Counted from the first letter of the stretch, positions 29,586 to 41,835 are shown. The stretch: 64,000 nucleotides of DNA from Patagioenas fasciata (GCF_037038585.1 NC_092541.1:5459445-5523444); one strand, 5' to 3'. A program made the numbers and translations. The notes: generated from the letters alone by a model not told the origin.

Positions 29586-32544
29586 GGGCTGTGTCCTGAT
29601 TTCGTGCACTGCCGCCTTTTCATTTCCTGTTTTCTGCCATGTGCTTTCCCATATGAAGACTTTTTCTGTAAGTGCCAGGATGAAAGGTCTGAGGATTTCC
29701 AGGGTAGACAGACGTAAGCATGGGCAGAAGACTCAGGCTAAGTGCTGGTGGCATCCTGTGCAGGTAGGTGATTTTCACCTGGGTCATTACTGTGGGCTCC
29801 TTTGTGGCAAAGTTGTCCGGAAAAGGACAACGCTGTAATGTTTCCCATCCGCTGACCAAGGACTGACATTTGGGACAACATGCCATATCCTTTTCTCTTG
29901 TTTCCTCCACCTCTCTGATGGTCGCTCATTGCTGGATGCAGGTGGACCTCTGCTGGGAGTGTCTGATACTATTACGACACTAAAAGTGTTCTCAGGATGA
30001 TTTTGCTGGTCTCATTTGTCTCATGTCCTCTCCTTATACTCTCTGCAGGTCCTCAGGAAATACCAGGAGATTGTTTGGGGCCTGGCTTTCCCTTTGGAAC
30101 TTGAATCCTTTTCTAGCACAGTGGTCTCCAGGATCTCCTCAACAAAGTCCACACTTGCTGATGGCTTTCTGGCTTTCTGTGAGCATACAGATTGTTGCAT
30201 GGTTTGATGCAGACCTGCACGAGCACACTTGTGTCCCTCTGTACCTCTGTGACCCTCATCATGAAGACACGTACATCTCGTAGCAGGGGACTCTTCCCTG
30301 GTGTGTCCAAGAGCACCGTAGAGGAGCAGGTTGCCTTTCCCAAAAGGAGCCCATCTGAAGCTGATGGTGGTGCTTTTGTCCTGGCAGAGAGGTTCTCAGA
30401 GAGCTGAAATGCAATCTCTGCCTCCTACACCCTCCCGTTCTTAATGTAAGAACAGGGAGAAAGTCCAAGAAACCCTAGCTAGCAGTGCAGGACATTGTCC
30501 CTGGGGTGATACCCTGCTGGTGGAGTGTTGCTGGTGACTGGGGTGGGACACAGGTTCCTCATGTCCATGACAATGCTATATGTATTTCTGCAGCTGGTCA
30601 GCCTGGTGCTGAGTGAGGCAGTGGCTGACAGCTCTCATCAAATGTGTATTAGACTGGGGTCCAGGTGTAGCTCTGCTGTGACATGGAGGACCAAGTCTCT
30701 GCATGCATTAGGGAGAGCCCAACAGTTTTCAGTCAAATCCTTTGTTTTTCAAGCACCAGTGCTTCCACATCCCCATAAAAGAACTGAGTCTGAGGGCCCA
30801 GCAGGTGTGTCTGAGAATGCAGGGACATGTGTATTAGGGAAAACCACAAACACTCTGATGGTTTTCACAGGTAGGTTAGTCAAAGTCAGTGTTCGATCAC
30901 GAAGGAACTGTTGTGTATTGACCACAACCCCATATTCTGCATCCCAGTGGATTGTTTAAGAGTGAATCAAATAGAGAATCCTGCATTGAAGGATTGAAGT
31001 TGAATCTGTTAACAAGAGTTAAGGAATGTGGGTAAATTCTTAAGGCTGTTTTGGATGGTTTTTACCATCCTGCTTCATTTCTTATTGCTACCAATTTAAA
31101 TTATTCTTCTCCAAGTCAGGCCTATTTTGCCCCTAATGATCATTGGTGAGTAATACCCCTGTCTTTACCAGGACCCATAACGGTTTTCACCTTATGTTTT
31201 CCACCTGTCCCGTAGATGAAGGAGACAGTAGCCAGCAGGGTGGGTGCCTGGAAGCCCGCCAAGGTCTTCTTGGATTTGCAACAGTTACGGCAGTTAAAAG
31301 TGACCAGGAGTGTCTGTCATTTCCGTGCTTTATTTATGTTTTCTATCTGTGCTATCACAACCAGTCTCTTTTTCCTGCTCTTGCTCTTGCTCTGCTGTAG
31401 GGTTGATTAGCAGTAATGTCAACTGATATTTGTGCTCGTGTACCCAGGACATACGATCTCTTTGCCTGCCATGCCCCCTCATTCTGGAGATGCTGGGAAG
31501 CTCACGATGAGCCTCTCTGGCCAAAACGATTTCTCCTACAATCTTCTCCTTACATCCGTGCAGACATCTTCTGTATTTGAGCCTCCTGCCCAAGACCACT
31601 TCCATCCAGACCAAGAGGAATGACCTCGAATGCTTATGATGCTGCTGTCATCCCAGGGTCTCCTGAAGCACTGGGGTCTTCCCATGGACACAGTACAAGT
31701 CGGGTTCACCATGCTTAAGGCATGCTCGGAGGCCAACGGGAATATTTCTAAGCAGAGATACAGCAAAGGAATGGCTGAAACCCCACCAAAAAAAAACCCT
31801 GGGCACCTGAAGGGAAGAGAGGTAGATACTGTGCAGTGGGGAGCATGGGTTTATTTTCCTGAGGCCAGGGATCCTCCTGCATGGCCTGTAGCCACAAAGC
31901 CACCTCAGCCCAGTCTCAACCCCTCTCCATGACAAACCAACTCTCCTCTGCTCTCTCCCATAATCACAATCTCAGAGCACTAACATGGGACCAAGGGAAA
32001 GGTATCAAGTGAGTTGTCCTTGAAGGCTGGACCTCTTCCTATAAGAGGAGGGCAAGGAGACAACGGAGTTCTCATTCACTTGGTTCCTAATGTGGAGGTG
32101 ACTGAACTGTTTGAGGGAGTGACCAGTTGAACTAGTTTTTCTTTTGTCTTCACATGGCCTCAGGCCAAAAGGCACACACTGCATAAGCTACAATTTTCCT
32201 GCATGCTCCTAAAGAATGGTAATTTTGCAGGTAATGACATCACACGTGCTGCTGTTTCTCTTTATGCAGCCTTTGATTTCCCACGCCGAGTGCCCCATCA
32301 AGGGTACTTGGCTAAGAAGTGAGAGTAGCTCTGGAGAGACATTTTGGACAGGGCTGGGCTGCAGCGGTGTCTCCTGAAGGGGTGATCGCAAGAGCTTTGC
32401 TGGACTTCAGCATAGGCCTGAGGAAGATATGGCCAGGATAGCATTGCAGTGATGGGGGGCAATTCAATTCAGGGTCCCTGTGTGTTGACCTGGAGAGAAA
32501 CCTGAATTTCCTGGTATTGCTGCTGCACCTTGTGCTCTGCATTT
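29586..32544. other. Distal upstream region of gene 6 (class B)
   Basis: No gene is seen. It is very similar to 41836-44795 upstream of gene 8 and to 57888-59180 upstream of gene 10. A 144-codon open frame at 30525-30959 is broken in both relatives despite high DNA similarity, which argues against coding. Confidence 0.65.
31141..31290 (+). mobile_element. Possible ERVL-type LTR fossil fragment
   Basis: CCTGTCTTTACCAGGACCCA and TGGGTGCCTGGAAGCCCGCC resemble the terminal part of avian ERVL-like LTRs as I remember them. It is short, diverged and without coding content, probably tens of millions of years old by its decay. The assignment is from memory and tentative. Confidence 0.35.
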
Positions 32545-32760
32545 CACAGAATCATGGAACTGTTGAGGTTGGAAAGCACCTCTGCACATGACCTCGCCCA
32601 GTGCCTCTACTAGAGTAGTGTCAGCTAGAGCACATTTTCTTTATCAAGACAGGATTGGAGTATCTCCAGAACTTGAACTCCACAACCTCTTTGAACTACT
32701 TCTGCCACCTCCACAGTGAAAAAGCTTTTATTTGGACCTGCGGATGCACAAGTGGTATGG
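32545..32760 (-). mobile_element. CR1 3'-end fragment, minus
   Basis: It carries ACAGAATCATGGAACTGT, GAGGTTGGAAAGCACCTCTG and CTCCACAACCTCTTTGAACT, the same insertion as at 7943 and 44796. Confidence 0.72.
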
Positions 32761-32874
32761 GAAGGGTTCTTCAAGATAGGCAGCACCCCCATGCGGCTTT
32801 ACACCACTGGTCACTCACTGCAGCGTTCAAAACTCATTGCCGTGTCTCAGTGGACCCCAAATCCCACAACGGAA

Positions 32875-33689
32875 GCAGCTCTCACCGCAGGGCAAGAACA
32901 GAACATATCAGCTGAGACACACATTGAAAAAAGACACCAGATTCTGAAGCAGGAGGACAAGAGGCTTCACACTCACCTGACTCCCAAGGAGAATGAAGTG
33001 AGAGAAGTGGATGAGAGAGCAGGGAGTTGGGCGGTCATTTATAGGAGTCCTGCACTGCCTCAGGCTCAGGCACCCTTTGTGGAAACAATAATTTTCTGAC
33101 AAGCTCATGATGAATGTAAAACACATAGGCTAATGGCAAGGGCTGTGTCCTGATTTCGTGCACTGCCGCCTTTTCATTTCCTGTTTTCTGCTATGTGCTT
33201 TCCCATATGAAGACTTTTTCTGTAAGTGCCAGGATGAAATGTCTGAGGATTTCCAGGGTAGACAGACGTCAGCGCGGGCAGAAGATTCAGTCTAACTGCT
33301 GGTGGCATCCTGTGCAGGTAGGTGATTTTCATCTGGGTCATTACTGTGGGCTCCTTTGTGGCAAAGTTGTCCGGAAAAGGGCAACGCTGTAATGTTTCCC
33401 ATCCGCTGACCAAGGACTGACATTTGGGACAACATGCCATATCCTTTTCTCTTGTTTCCTCCACCTCTCTGATGGTCGCTCATTGTTGGACTCAGGTGGG
33501 CTTCTGCTAGGAGTGTCTGATACTATTACGACACTAACAGTGCTCTCAGGATGATTTTACTGGGCTCCTTTGCCTCATGTCCTCTCCTTATACTCTCTGC
33601 AGGTCCTCAGGAAATGCCAGGAGATTGTTTGGCGCCTGGTTTTCTATTTGGAACTTGAATCCTTTTCTAGCACAGTGGTCCCCAGGATC
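32875..33689 (-). pseudogene. Gene-less feather-keratin promoter, exon 1 and partial intron
   Basis: On the minus strand it has a class B upstream region, TATAAAT at 33037-33043, ACAAAG and GCCTGAGGC, then exon 1 ending at 32977 with GTCAG and donor GTGAGT, and about 100 bp of intron. At about 32875 it is cut off inside the intron and joined to CR1-adjacent sequence, so no exon 2 exists before gene 6. Transcription from it would run leftward through 32.5-29.6 kb toward the gene 6 promoter. It is a decapitated gene copy that may still fire as a noncoding promoter. Confidence 0.85.
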
Positions 33690-33790
33690 ACTTTGAACTA
33701 CTTCTACCAGTGTTTGAGCACCTCCATAGTGAAAAAGCTTTTATTTGGACCTGCGGATGCACAAGTGGTATGGGAAGGGTTCTTCAAGGC
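33690..33790 (-). mobile_element. CR1 fragment, minus, repeated after the remnant
   Basis: ACTTTGAACTACTTCTACCA, followed by AGTGAAAAAGCTTTTATTTG, repeats the sequence at 32690-32760 and 44950-45010. The promoter remnant is therefore bracketed by two copies of this segment. Confidence 0.55.
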
Positions 33791-34129
33791 AGGCAGCGTT
33801 CCCATGTGGCTTTACACCACTGGTCACTCACTGCAGCATTCAAAACTCATTGACGTGTCTCAGTGGACCCCAAATCCCACAACGGAAGAGCACTTTCCGC
33901 ACAGTTACCTGATGGGAGGCAGCTGTGGAGCAGTGCACAGTCAAGAACCCCAGCTAGGCCAGTCCAGAGGTCCCCTCCTCTGTCTACTGCTGAGAGTTGT
34001 CTTATGCAGGGGATGCGCCATCTCCCAGAACACTTTGAGGACCCTGAGGAGGGTGTTTCTCTCCATCATTTGGGGAGGAGGAAAGCCACTGTGGTGTGGG
34101 CCAGAATGCCTGCATTTAAGGAAAAGCAT
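33791..34129. other. Sequence between CR1 fragments
   Basis: Shared with 8161-8526 and 45011-45399. No gene is seen. Confidence 0.45.
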
Positions 34130-34495
34130 CTAGTTCTGGTCCTCCGGTTTAAGCATGACAAGGAATTACTGGATGGAGTCCAGCGGCAGGCTAGGAAGAC
34201 AATCAGAGCCTACAGCATCTTTCTGAAGAGGAGAGACTGAGACAGCTGTTTCAGTTCAGCCTGGAGAAGAGAAAGCTGAGAGGTGATCTTATCAATGTTT
34301 ACAAGTATCTGATGAGTGGATGTCAAAAGGATGCTACCAGAATCCTTTCAGGGGTGGCCAGTGATAGGATGATAGGCAACGGGCACAGGCTGAAGCACAG
34401 GAGCTTCCATCTGAACATGAGGAATAACTTCTTCTAGGGTGACAGAGCACCGGAACAGGCTGTCCAGAGAGGTTCTGGAGTCTCCTTCTCTGGAG
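34130..34495 (+). mobile_element. CR1 3' fragment, plus
   Basis: It runs from AAGCATGACAAGGAATTACT through CAGTTCAGCCTGGAGAAGAG to GGTTCTGGAGTCTCCTTCTC. Unlike the copies at 8527 and 45400 it lacks the last 3'UTR part, being joined at about 34495 to class A upstream DNA. Confidence 0.7.
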
Positions 34496-36043
34496 ACCCG
34501 CTGCTTTCCTCTGCGTGGTGATGTTAGCTGGTGTTTGAATCCCATTCTCCTTCTCCAGGCCATAGGACCAAGAAGCTACATCTCCTGCATCTCAGCCACG
34601 ACCAAATAGTTTGTAAGAACGGTTTGGAGTCAGTGTCTCATTAGAGGCTTGGAAAGAGACCTTACAGCACTGCTGGACTTATCTAGTATTGCTGGCACTT
34701 GGCATCCTTGGCTCTGTCCAGCGTTGGTGTTCTTTACTGATGCCCTTGCCTACATGCCTCTTGTTCACCATCTTCCTACTCTCAGCCTCCCCAGGCTCTC
34801 ATTCTTTTTCCTATAGCTCCTGGCTATGGGCAAGTCTCATTCACAGAGCCAGGTGAATCCTGTAACATCAAAGTATTTACAAGAGTCAGATGCAAAGACC
34901 CTGGGAAACAGCTCAGCTCTTTGAAGCTGCCTGAAGCCAAGATAAAATGAGTTGTCCAGGGTTGGGCTTTCTCCTCACTGAGACCAGAGTACTGTGGCAC
35001 TGTCCCTGACCTCTTAGATGAGGGGCTGAGACTGTGTCAATGCCTGGTACTGACACACTGCGGTGCCAAGGCGGGACTCAGAATGGTCAGGCACAACTAT
35101 GTACACACACACACACATGCACTAAACACGTATCCAACATGCTCACGTGTGCAACAGGAATCTCAGAGATGCATAGACACAACCAAATATGCACGAGGCC
35201 AGAGACGTGCAAAGAATTGTACGGGAAAATAGAAACACGGTCTCACCAGCGGCACACAGGTGTGTGCACAGCTAGGCAGACAAGCACATAGATGTGCATG
35301 TAGGGAATCAAACAGACTGGCACACAGTCACGCTAATAGGCACATTCTTACAGATGAGCACATAGAAATGGACGTGACTGAAGACCTGCCAGGGACGTCA
35401 CCTCCAGAGCAGGGACGGGGCACTCTAAGCAGGACAAATGCACTGGCAGCATTGCTTCAGGAGTCTCAAGGATCCATGGAGTGCCCAGAGAGAGGAGGAG
35501 GCCAAATAGGTTGCAATTTCCTCCTGAGGGCAGCTTAGAGTCAAAGAGAGATGAAAACATGAAGTGCAGCCCACCCTCCTAGGAATATGAGAGCCAGAGA
35601 CTGGTGGAAGGAGACAAGGAAGAATGACAGAGGGCAGTGCACACAGTCACAGGAGTCTTTGGGTACAAGTCAAGGATTGCAGTGCTGGGAGCAGCTGGGG
35701 CCCTTGCTGTCAGCAAGATCATACAAAAGAACCCAGCAGAGTTCCCCAGGATGACACCACCTGCCTCCACTGGACCCTCCAGCTCTTAGTCCCTGTCTTC
35801 TGAACACAATGATTCATCCTCGCCCCGGAAATCCTGGGATTTCTCATCCAGCCTTCTAAAGAAGCGTCTGTGACAGAATGGACGTGAACTAAAAAGAAAT
35901 ACATGCCAACATGTGTCCAACCCAGAAATCCTCAGGCCTCTAATCCCGGCACTTAAAGAGAAAGCCTTCATATAGGAAAATATGTGGCAGATACCAGGAA
36001 ATGGAAAGGCAGCAGTGCAGGAAACCAGGACACAGTCCATACT
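34496..36043. other. Distal upstream region of gene 7 (class A)
   Basis: No gene is seen. It is close to 45890-47440 and 59195-60519, with the CA-rich stretch at about 35095-35300. Confidence 0.65.
35828..35843 (+). promoter_or_regulatory. 16-bp palindrome upstream of gene 7
   Basis: GAAATCCTGGGATTTC, 307 bp before the TATA box. Confidence 0.5.
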
Positions 36044-36201
36044 ATTAGCTGGTGTGTTTTGCATTCACCATGAGCTTGTCAGAAAATTATTACTTCCACA
36101 AAGGGTGCCTGAGCCTGAGGCAGTGCAGGACTCCTATAAAAATCAGCCCAGTACCCTGCTCTCTCATCCACTTCCTTCGCCTCCTTCTCCTTGGGAATCA
36201 G
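36044..36201 (+). promoter_or_regulatory. Gene 7 core promoter and noncoding exon 1
   Basis: The TATA box is at 36135-36141, with ACAAAG and GCCTGAGGC upstream as in gene 5. Exon 1 ends at 36201 with AATCAG before GTGAGT. The intron is 36202-36489 (288 bp). Confidence 0.85.
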
Positions 36202-36510
36202 GTGAGTGTGAGGTCTCTTCTTCACCTGCTTCTGGATCAGGTGTCTTTCCTCAATGTGTGTGCCATCTGAAAGGGTCTGTCCTGATGGGAGCTTTTTCCC
36301 GTGGAAGAGGGAAGTGGAGGAAAGGTCTTCTGAAGAGAGAGATTGGGGCTTAGTGGAGGTGGTTTCTGGGACTTGAGGTGGGCAGCGTATGCTGGGCCAG
36401 GAGCTGCCTTGGCTCCAAGGTGTTTTGGTGCAGTGTTGCTTGTCAAGAGCAACGCCTCATGCTCTATTTCCTTCTGCCCTCTCTCTCAGGTGAACCTTTA
36501 GCCAAGAGAC

Positions 36511-36816
36511 ATGTCCTGTTGCAACCCATGTCTGCCCTGCCAGCCCTGTGGCCCGACCCCGCTGGCCAACAGCTGCAATGAGCCCTGTTGCAGGCAGTGC
36601 CAGAGCTCCACCGTTGTCATTGAGCCCTCCTCCGTGGTGGTGACCCTGCCTGGCCCCATCCTCAGCTCCTTCCCACAGAACACTGTTGTGGGCTCCTCCA
36701 CCTCTGCTGCTGTTGGCAGCATCCTCAGCTGTGAGGGAGTACCCATCAACTCTGGGGGCTTTGACCTCTCCTGCATTACCAGCCGCTACTGTGGCAGCAG
36801 ATGTCGCCCCTGCTAA
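36511..36816 (+). CDS. Feather beta-keratin gene 7, coding exon (14-Cys type)
   Basis: The frame encodes 101 residues with 14 cysteines. Relative to genes 1-6, Val27 is Cys (EPCCRQCQ) and Ser74 is Cys (ILSCEGVP), adding one cysteine on each side of the beta core. Residue 8 is Leu (NPCLPC), as in plus-strand genes 9 and 11. The core is [11 protein letters not shown]. An in-frame TAG lies 15 bp before the ATG inside exon 2 (AACCTTTAGCCAAG), which fixes the start at this Met. The same TAG is found in gene 11. Its tail-to-tail partner is gene 8. Confidence 0.96.
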   Translation: MSCCNPCLPCQPCGPTPLANSCNEPCCRQCQSSTVVIEPSSVVVTLPGPILSSFPQNTVVGSSTSAAVGSILSCEGVPINSGGFDLSCITSRYCGSRCRPC

Positions 36817-37085
36817 AGCTGCTGACAACTACTTTGGGCAAGAACCTCTCAAGACCTTAGAACATGGTCCTTGAAAGGAGAGAGAGCTTCGCAGCATTGC
36901 ATTCAGAGCTTTGAACCATTGTTTCCTTCTTCCACTTGTATCTCTGTTTTTTTCCTTTGCTGACTCTGTCTCCAAGGCCAGCCTAGCAGTGACCTGTTTC
37001 TCTCTCGCTCTTGAGGAGTTTCACCACATCCTTGGGGCTACATGTGGTGCTCCTTCTGAGACACCTCCTTTCCTTCTTGAGACTC

Positions 37086-37091
37086 ATTAAA
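37086..37091 (+). terminator. Gene 7 poly(A) signal ATTAAA
   Basis: It lies 269 bp past the stop codon, followed by GTTGTGCTTCATCC. Confidence 0.8.
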
Positions 37092-38319
37092 GTTGTGCTT
37101 CATCCAAGCCTGGGCCTCCGAGTCCTCTTTTGCTCTTCAGCAACTCTTTCAGTCTTCTCAGGGAAAAGGTGAATGAAGGGGAGGGTGAGACTCTTTGCAG
37201 TGGATTTTGTCACTTTGCAACACAGTAAATCAATTCCATGTTTTCATAAATAAATGGAGTGGAGTTGCTCGTGAGGGACAGTCAACTTAGTGGGTGTCTC
37301 AGCCTTGCTTTGCTCCCTTGAGCATAGACATAGGCATTTCTTCACCAACATTTTCTGCTCTTCCCAGTCACACCTGATGTAATCTCCAGCCACGGTCCAC
37401 GTTAGACCTAATAGGCACTGTGGTCATTTAAAGTAAACAATTAAGAATGAGGCAATTAAGAAACCAATGCACCCAGGAACTGTCACACATGCAATTACGT
37501 GTAATGGGAATCAGTCATTTCACGGCAATGGTGAGTTCCAGCAGAGCAGAAATGTTGGTCAAATCTCTGCCAGGTTCTTTCTACTGTGGTCCATTTCCAC
37601 ACCTGAGCCCTAGTATGTCAGACCATTATATGGGGTAAGTGGTTTCTCTCAGTCAGAAACAAAGGGGGTTTGTCCTTCTGAAAGGAATTAAAATAGTAGA
37701 TTTAACACACCATGGCTTTGCTCCTTCCCTCTTGTCTGGACAGCTGATTCCTTCTGGTCATGTACTGGACCGTGGCAATGGAGAACAAGACACCTGTAAT
37801 TGATCTCATTCTCCTGGGCCTTTCATCCCTCCCCGGGTGGGCACATGCCCTCATGTGCCATTATCTTCTCCATGTATCTTCGAATCCTGGAAGAGAATGA
37901 CCTTCATTCTTCTTCCTCCTCATATTTCCTTGGTGGAGACCTGGTAGACCACCACTGTTGTGTCAAAAATGATGGAGACTTTCCTTGCCTTGAGGAAAAT
38001 CATGTATGTTGTCTGCTTCCGGGCACAGTCATTGTGATGTTTTCCCATCTTCCTGACTGTCACTGAGTTCATGATCCTCTCGCTCATGTTCTTGAATTGT
38101 AACGTCACCATATGCAAATTTTTTCATTGCAGCACTCCCATGAGAGAGAAAACATCTTTCCTGCAATCCTTGCTAGCAATGCCATTGGGATTGTGGTCAT
38201 GTTCACACTGTTGCCACTTCTGCTGACTGGCCCTTCTGCATCAAGAAAGGTGCTCCTGGGATCCAAGTCCATGACTCAGCCTTCCCTGATCCTGATCTGA
38301 CAGCCACCACCACTCTTGT

Positions 38320-38760
38320 GTGTGCGTCTAATTGGATCAAAGGGCTGGACAAAATGTCTTCTGAGGGAAGGCTGAAGGAGATAAGTTTTCTGCTGGATGA
38401 ATAGAAAGCTCTGGTGGACCTCCTCAACATATTCTAGTACTTAAATAATATCTCCAAGAAGTTGGTAACTCTCTCACTCAAAGGAGCCACATGGAGAAGA
38501 CAAGTGTCAATGAGTCCAAGGGTCACTGGGAGAGGTTTCAGTTTGACATAAGAAATACCTTTGCTACAGTAAGACCAATCCATCACTGGAGTGACCTCCC
38601 AGGGATGTGGTAGAGTTCCCATCACCACAAGTTTCCACAATGTGATTGGACAGGGTGGTAGCTAATCTCATCTTGTCTCTCTCTCCCATTAAAGGTTGGA
38701 CCAGGTGATCATTCAAGGTCACTTCCAGTATTCAATATTCTATGATTCTCTGTCCCTCCC
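38320..38760 (+). mobile_element. CR1 3' fragment
   Basis: It includes GGAAGGCTGAAGGAGATAAG, GGTTTCAGTTTGACATAAGA and CCCAGGGATGTGGTAGAGTT, ending at TATTCAATATTCTATGATTC. It is diverged and inactive. Confidence 0.72.
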
Positions 38761-39594
38761 AGTGATACCCTTCAATCGTGATGTCACAATATGCCATCCA
38801 CTCTACTGCATCACTGTCATCACAATCATTCCAAAAGAGTTTATTGCAATTGAGATTCACTTTTTTTCAGAGAAAATAGGATAGTGCATGGCCATTGTCC
38901 TCCTCATTTCCAAGACTTCTTCACTGAAAGAGAGATACTCTGCAGGCAGGGAATAGCAAAGAAGGACAGGAACCTTCGATCATCTGCTCTAGAAGACCAA
39001 TAATGGTCAAGAGAAATGAGAACCCTCAAAGCTGTGTCAGCTGTTCTATAAGAGACTTCCATCTAGACTAGGAGATGCATGTACCTAGAAGACTCTATAG
39101 ATTGCCTAGTTCTTGTAAGTGACAGCTCTCTTGTACGTGGAGATGCTCCATACTGGGGTCCCTTGCCTGGGCCCCATTGCAAAGCAGGTCCATGGCACCA
39201 TGCGGGGGGCTTGTATACCTGGGTTGAGGACCAGAAATTTTCCTCCCAGCATAACCACCAAGACTGGTGTTGTTTACTGCAGAGCTTGGTGAGGGAGAGG
39301 TGTCCGATCATGAGACCACAGCCAAGCACTTTGGTGTGCCCATGGGGTTGCCAGGGGTGTGCAGGGTCTCTTGCAGGACAGCTCTCCAACGACCAGGGAC
39401 TGCACTGCTGGGAAGACCCTGGCATGCAAGCCATCTGCCCAGTCACCCTCTGTGCAATCGTAACAGGATAATGGCCAGAAAATGCCTCTTTGAACACTCC
39501 GTGGTGTCGTGGGGTTGCAGTGAACCTTAGGGTCATTAGGTTCACAGCAAGAGGGGTCTCCATTTCGTGGCCTGACTTGGACTCATATCACTCC

Positions 39595-40370
39595 TTACTT
39601 GGGAATTATCTCAGCCAAGTGTAAGGTGCTGCACATGGGAAAACATAATCCAAGCACAGGCTGGGACCTAGCTGGCTGGGGAGCAGCTCTGTGGAAAGGG
39701 GGGACCTGGGGGTCCTGGTGGACAAGCAGCTCGATAGGAGTGAACAATGTCCTGCTGCAGCAAAGAAGGCCAACAGGATGCCCGGTTCCATTAGCAAGGG
39801 CATCACCAGGGGAGACAAAAGAAGTAATTATCACACTCTACTCAGAGCTTGTCAGGACAAATCTCAAATATTGTGTTCAATTTTGATCACTACTATACAA
39901 AAAAAGAGATGTGGACAGACTAGAAATACTCCAGAGAAGGCTCACAAAGATGATCAATGGAATAAGAATCTGCAGCATAAGGAAAGGCTGAGAGAACTGG
40001 GGTTGTTCAGATTGGGGAAGCATAGGGTAGATCTCAGCACTATGCTCCAGGATTCAATGGGAGCCTAGACAGAAAATGGAGACTCTCTTTTTGCCAGCAG
40101 TCACATGAAAAAAGATGAGGGGCAATAGGTACAAACTACTGCTGGGAGGTATCTGACTGAACACCAGAGCAAAATTATTCAGGATGACAACAAGGACACG
40201 CTGGATTAATCTCCCCAGGGAAGTGGTGGATTCTGAAACATTGGACACGTACAACATGCAGTTAAACAATGTGCTGGACAATTTTACCTAGCCTGCGCTT
40301 TTGAAAAGAAAGGTTGGTCCAGGTCATCCTTGTGGTCCCTTTTATTCTGGTATTGTATGATCAAGATGCA
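39595..40370 (+). mobile_element. CR1 ORF2 C-terminal and 3'UTR fragment
   Basis: It encodes broken pieces such as GDLGVLVDKQLDRSEQ and AAKKANRMPGS, then LRELGLFRLGKHRVDLS, and a 3'UTR ending near TATTGTATGATC. It is 5'-truncated, with stops. Confidence 0.82.
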
Positions 40371-40758
40371 CACCCATGTCTGGATCTGGGCACTGCAATG
40401 AGCTGAAGGACTGCATGAGGTTCCTCTGTTTCACCTGGCTGTGCCCATGTGTGTTGATCATGCACACCAGATCAGGTAATGGAGGGGAACGAATGACAGA
40501 GATGAGTGTGTGGATTGTCCCCAGGAACTGCTGTTTTGCAGCCCCACTCCTGCCACACTCTGGAACCCTTTACTCACTTAAGACCATTGCCTGTAGCATG
40601 GCCATGAATGTCTTGTTCAGCTCCAAAGGAAACACCATAAAACAATCCACTGCAGGGAGTCCAACCCTCCCCTTCCTGCATGTTTTCCCTGAGCAGACTG
40701 GAACAGTTGCCTCAGAACAAAGGAGGACTCAGAGGCCCAGACTGGGATGCAGCACAAG

Positions 40759-40764
40759 TTTAAT
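40759..40764 (-). terminator. Gene 8 poly(A) signal ATTAAA
   Basis: It reads TTTAAT on the plus strand, 294 bp past the stop codon. Confidence 0.8.
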
Positions 40765-41057
40765 GAGATTCAAGAAGAAAAGGAGGTGGCTCAGAGGGAG
40801 CACCACGGACAGCCGTAAGATTGCAGTGAAACTCCTGCGGAGTGTCAGTCTGCCTGCCCGGCAGAGGGAGGGATCAAAGCAGGTCCCTGCCACACTGTCC
40901 TTGGGAGACAGAATCCGCAAAAGCAAGAGAGAAAGACATGAGTCGAAGAAGGACACAAGAGTTCAAAGCTCTGAATGCAATGCTGTGAAGCTCGCTCTCT
41001 TTTCAAGGACCATGTTCCAAGGTCTTGAGTTCTTGCCCAAGGACGTTGCCAGCAGCT

Positions 41058-41363
41058 TTAGCAGGGTCGGCATCTGCTGCCACAGTAGCGGCTGGTAATG
41101 CAGGAGAGGTCAAAGCCCCCAGAGTTGATGGGCACTCCCTCACAGCTGAGGATGCTGCCAACAGCAGCAGAGGTGGAGGAGCCCACAACGGTGTTCTGAG
41201 GGAAGGAGCTGAGGATGGGGCCGGGCAGGGTCACCACCACGGGGGAGGGCTCAATGACAACGGTGGAGCTCTGGCACTGCCTGCAACAGGGCTCATTGCA
41301 GCTGTTGGCCAGTGGGGTTGGGCCACAGGGCTGGCAGGGCACGCATGGGTTACAGCAAGACAT
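41058..41363 (-). CDS. Feather beta-keratin gene 8, coding exon (14-Cys type)
   Basis: The frame encodes 101 residues with 14 cysteines and a protein identical to gene 12. It has Val at residue 8 (NPCVPC), like the other minus-strand genes 10 and 12. The core is [11 protein letters not shown]. Exon 2 starts at 41384 and the intron is 41385-41673 (289 bp). The antisense strand of this exon is also open for 195 codons (41025-41612), a by-product of codon use in this family and not a gene. It is head-to-head with gene 9, whose TATA box is 5.8 kb away. Confidence 0.96.
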   Translation of the reverse strand: MSCCNPCVPCQPCGPTPLANSCNEPCCRQCQSSTVVIEPSPVVVTLPGPILSSFPQNTVVGSSTSAAVGSILSCEGVPINSGGFDLSCITSRYCGSRCRPC

Positions 41364-41673
41364 GTCTCTGGGACAGAGGCTCACCTGAGAAGACAGGATG
41401 AAACAGAGCATGACATGCACCTGAGAAGCAGCACTGCACCCAAAAACAGAGGACACAAGGCACTTCTTGGCCCAGCATACACTGCCCATCTCAAATCCCA
41501 GGAGCCACCTCCACTAAGTCCCTGCCTCTCTCAGCGGAAGACCTTCTCTCCCCTTCCCTCTCCCATGAGAAGCAGCTCTCACCCCAGGGCAAGGACAGAC
41601 CCTATCAGCTGAGACACACATTGAAAAAAGACCCCAGATTCTGAAGCAGGAGGACAAGAGGCTTCACACTCAC

Positions 41674-41835
41674 CTGACTCCCAAGGAGAATGAAGCAAGA
41701 GAAGTGGATGAGAGAGCAGGGAGTTGGGCGGTCATTTATAGGAGTCCTGCACTGCCTCAGGCTCAGGCACCCTTTGTGGAAACAGTAATTTTCTGACAAG
41801 CTCATGATGAATGTAAAACACATAGGCTAATGGCA
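41674..41835 (-). promoter_or_regulatory. Gene 8 core promoter and noncoding exon 1
   Basis: TATAAAT on the minus strand is at 41734-41740, with GCCTGAGGC and ACAAAG upstream. Exon 1 ends at 41674 with GTCAG before GTGAGT. Confidence 0.83.

Larger units (their letters stand above)
37092..40758. other. Tail-to-tail interval between genes 7 and 8
   Basis: No gene is seen. This is the most complete tail interval without a young CR1: an AT-rich block, the uninterrupted CR1-A target site at 37872-37878, an older CR1 fragment (38320-38760), a block at about 39100-39590 and a second CR1 fragment (39595-40370). Confidence 0.68.

Noticed and set aside
30525-30959. 144-codon open frame upstream of gene 6
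   Set aside because: The DNA is highly conserved at 42777 and 58829 but the frame is shortened there. Conservation is explained by segmental duplication, and composition does not look coding.
38112-38300. Small open frames near the AT-rich tail block
   Set aside because: They are under 70 codons, not kept between homologous intervals, and without start context or splice support.
40376-41098. 240-codon open frame running from tail interval into the 3'UTR of gene 8 (also at 62711-63433)
   Set aside because: It is antisense to the gene 8 3'UTR and coding end, is broken in the gene 9/10 copy, and shows no protein family features.
41025-41612. Long open frames antisense to keratin coding exons (for example 41025-41612, 57077-57664, 63360-63947 and 14590-15000)
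   Set aside because: They lie on the opposite strand of real coding exons, vary in start and end between copies, and follow from the codon use of the keratin frame. The predicted proteins resemble no family I know.
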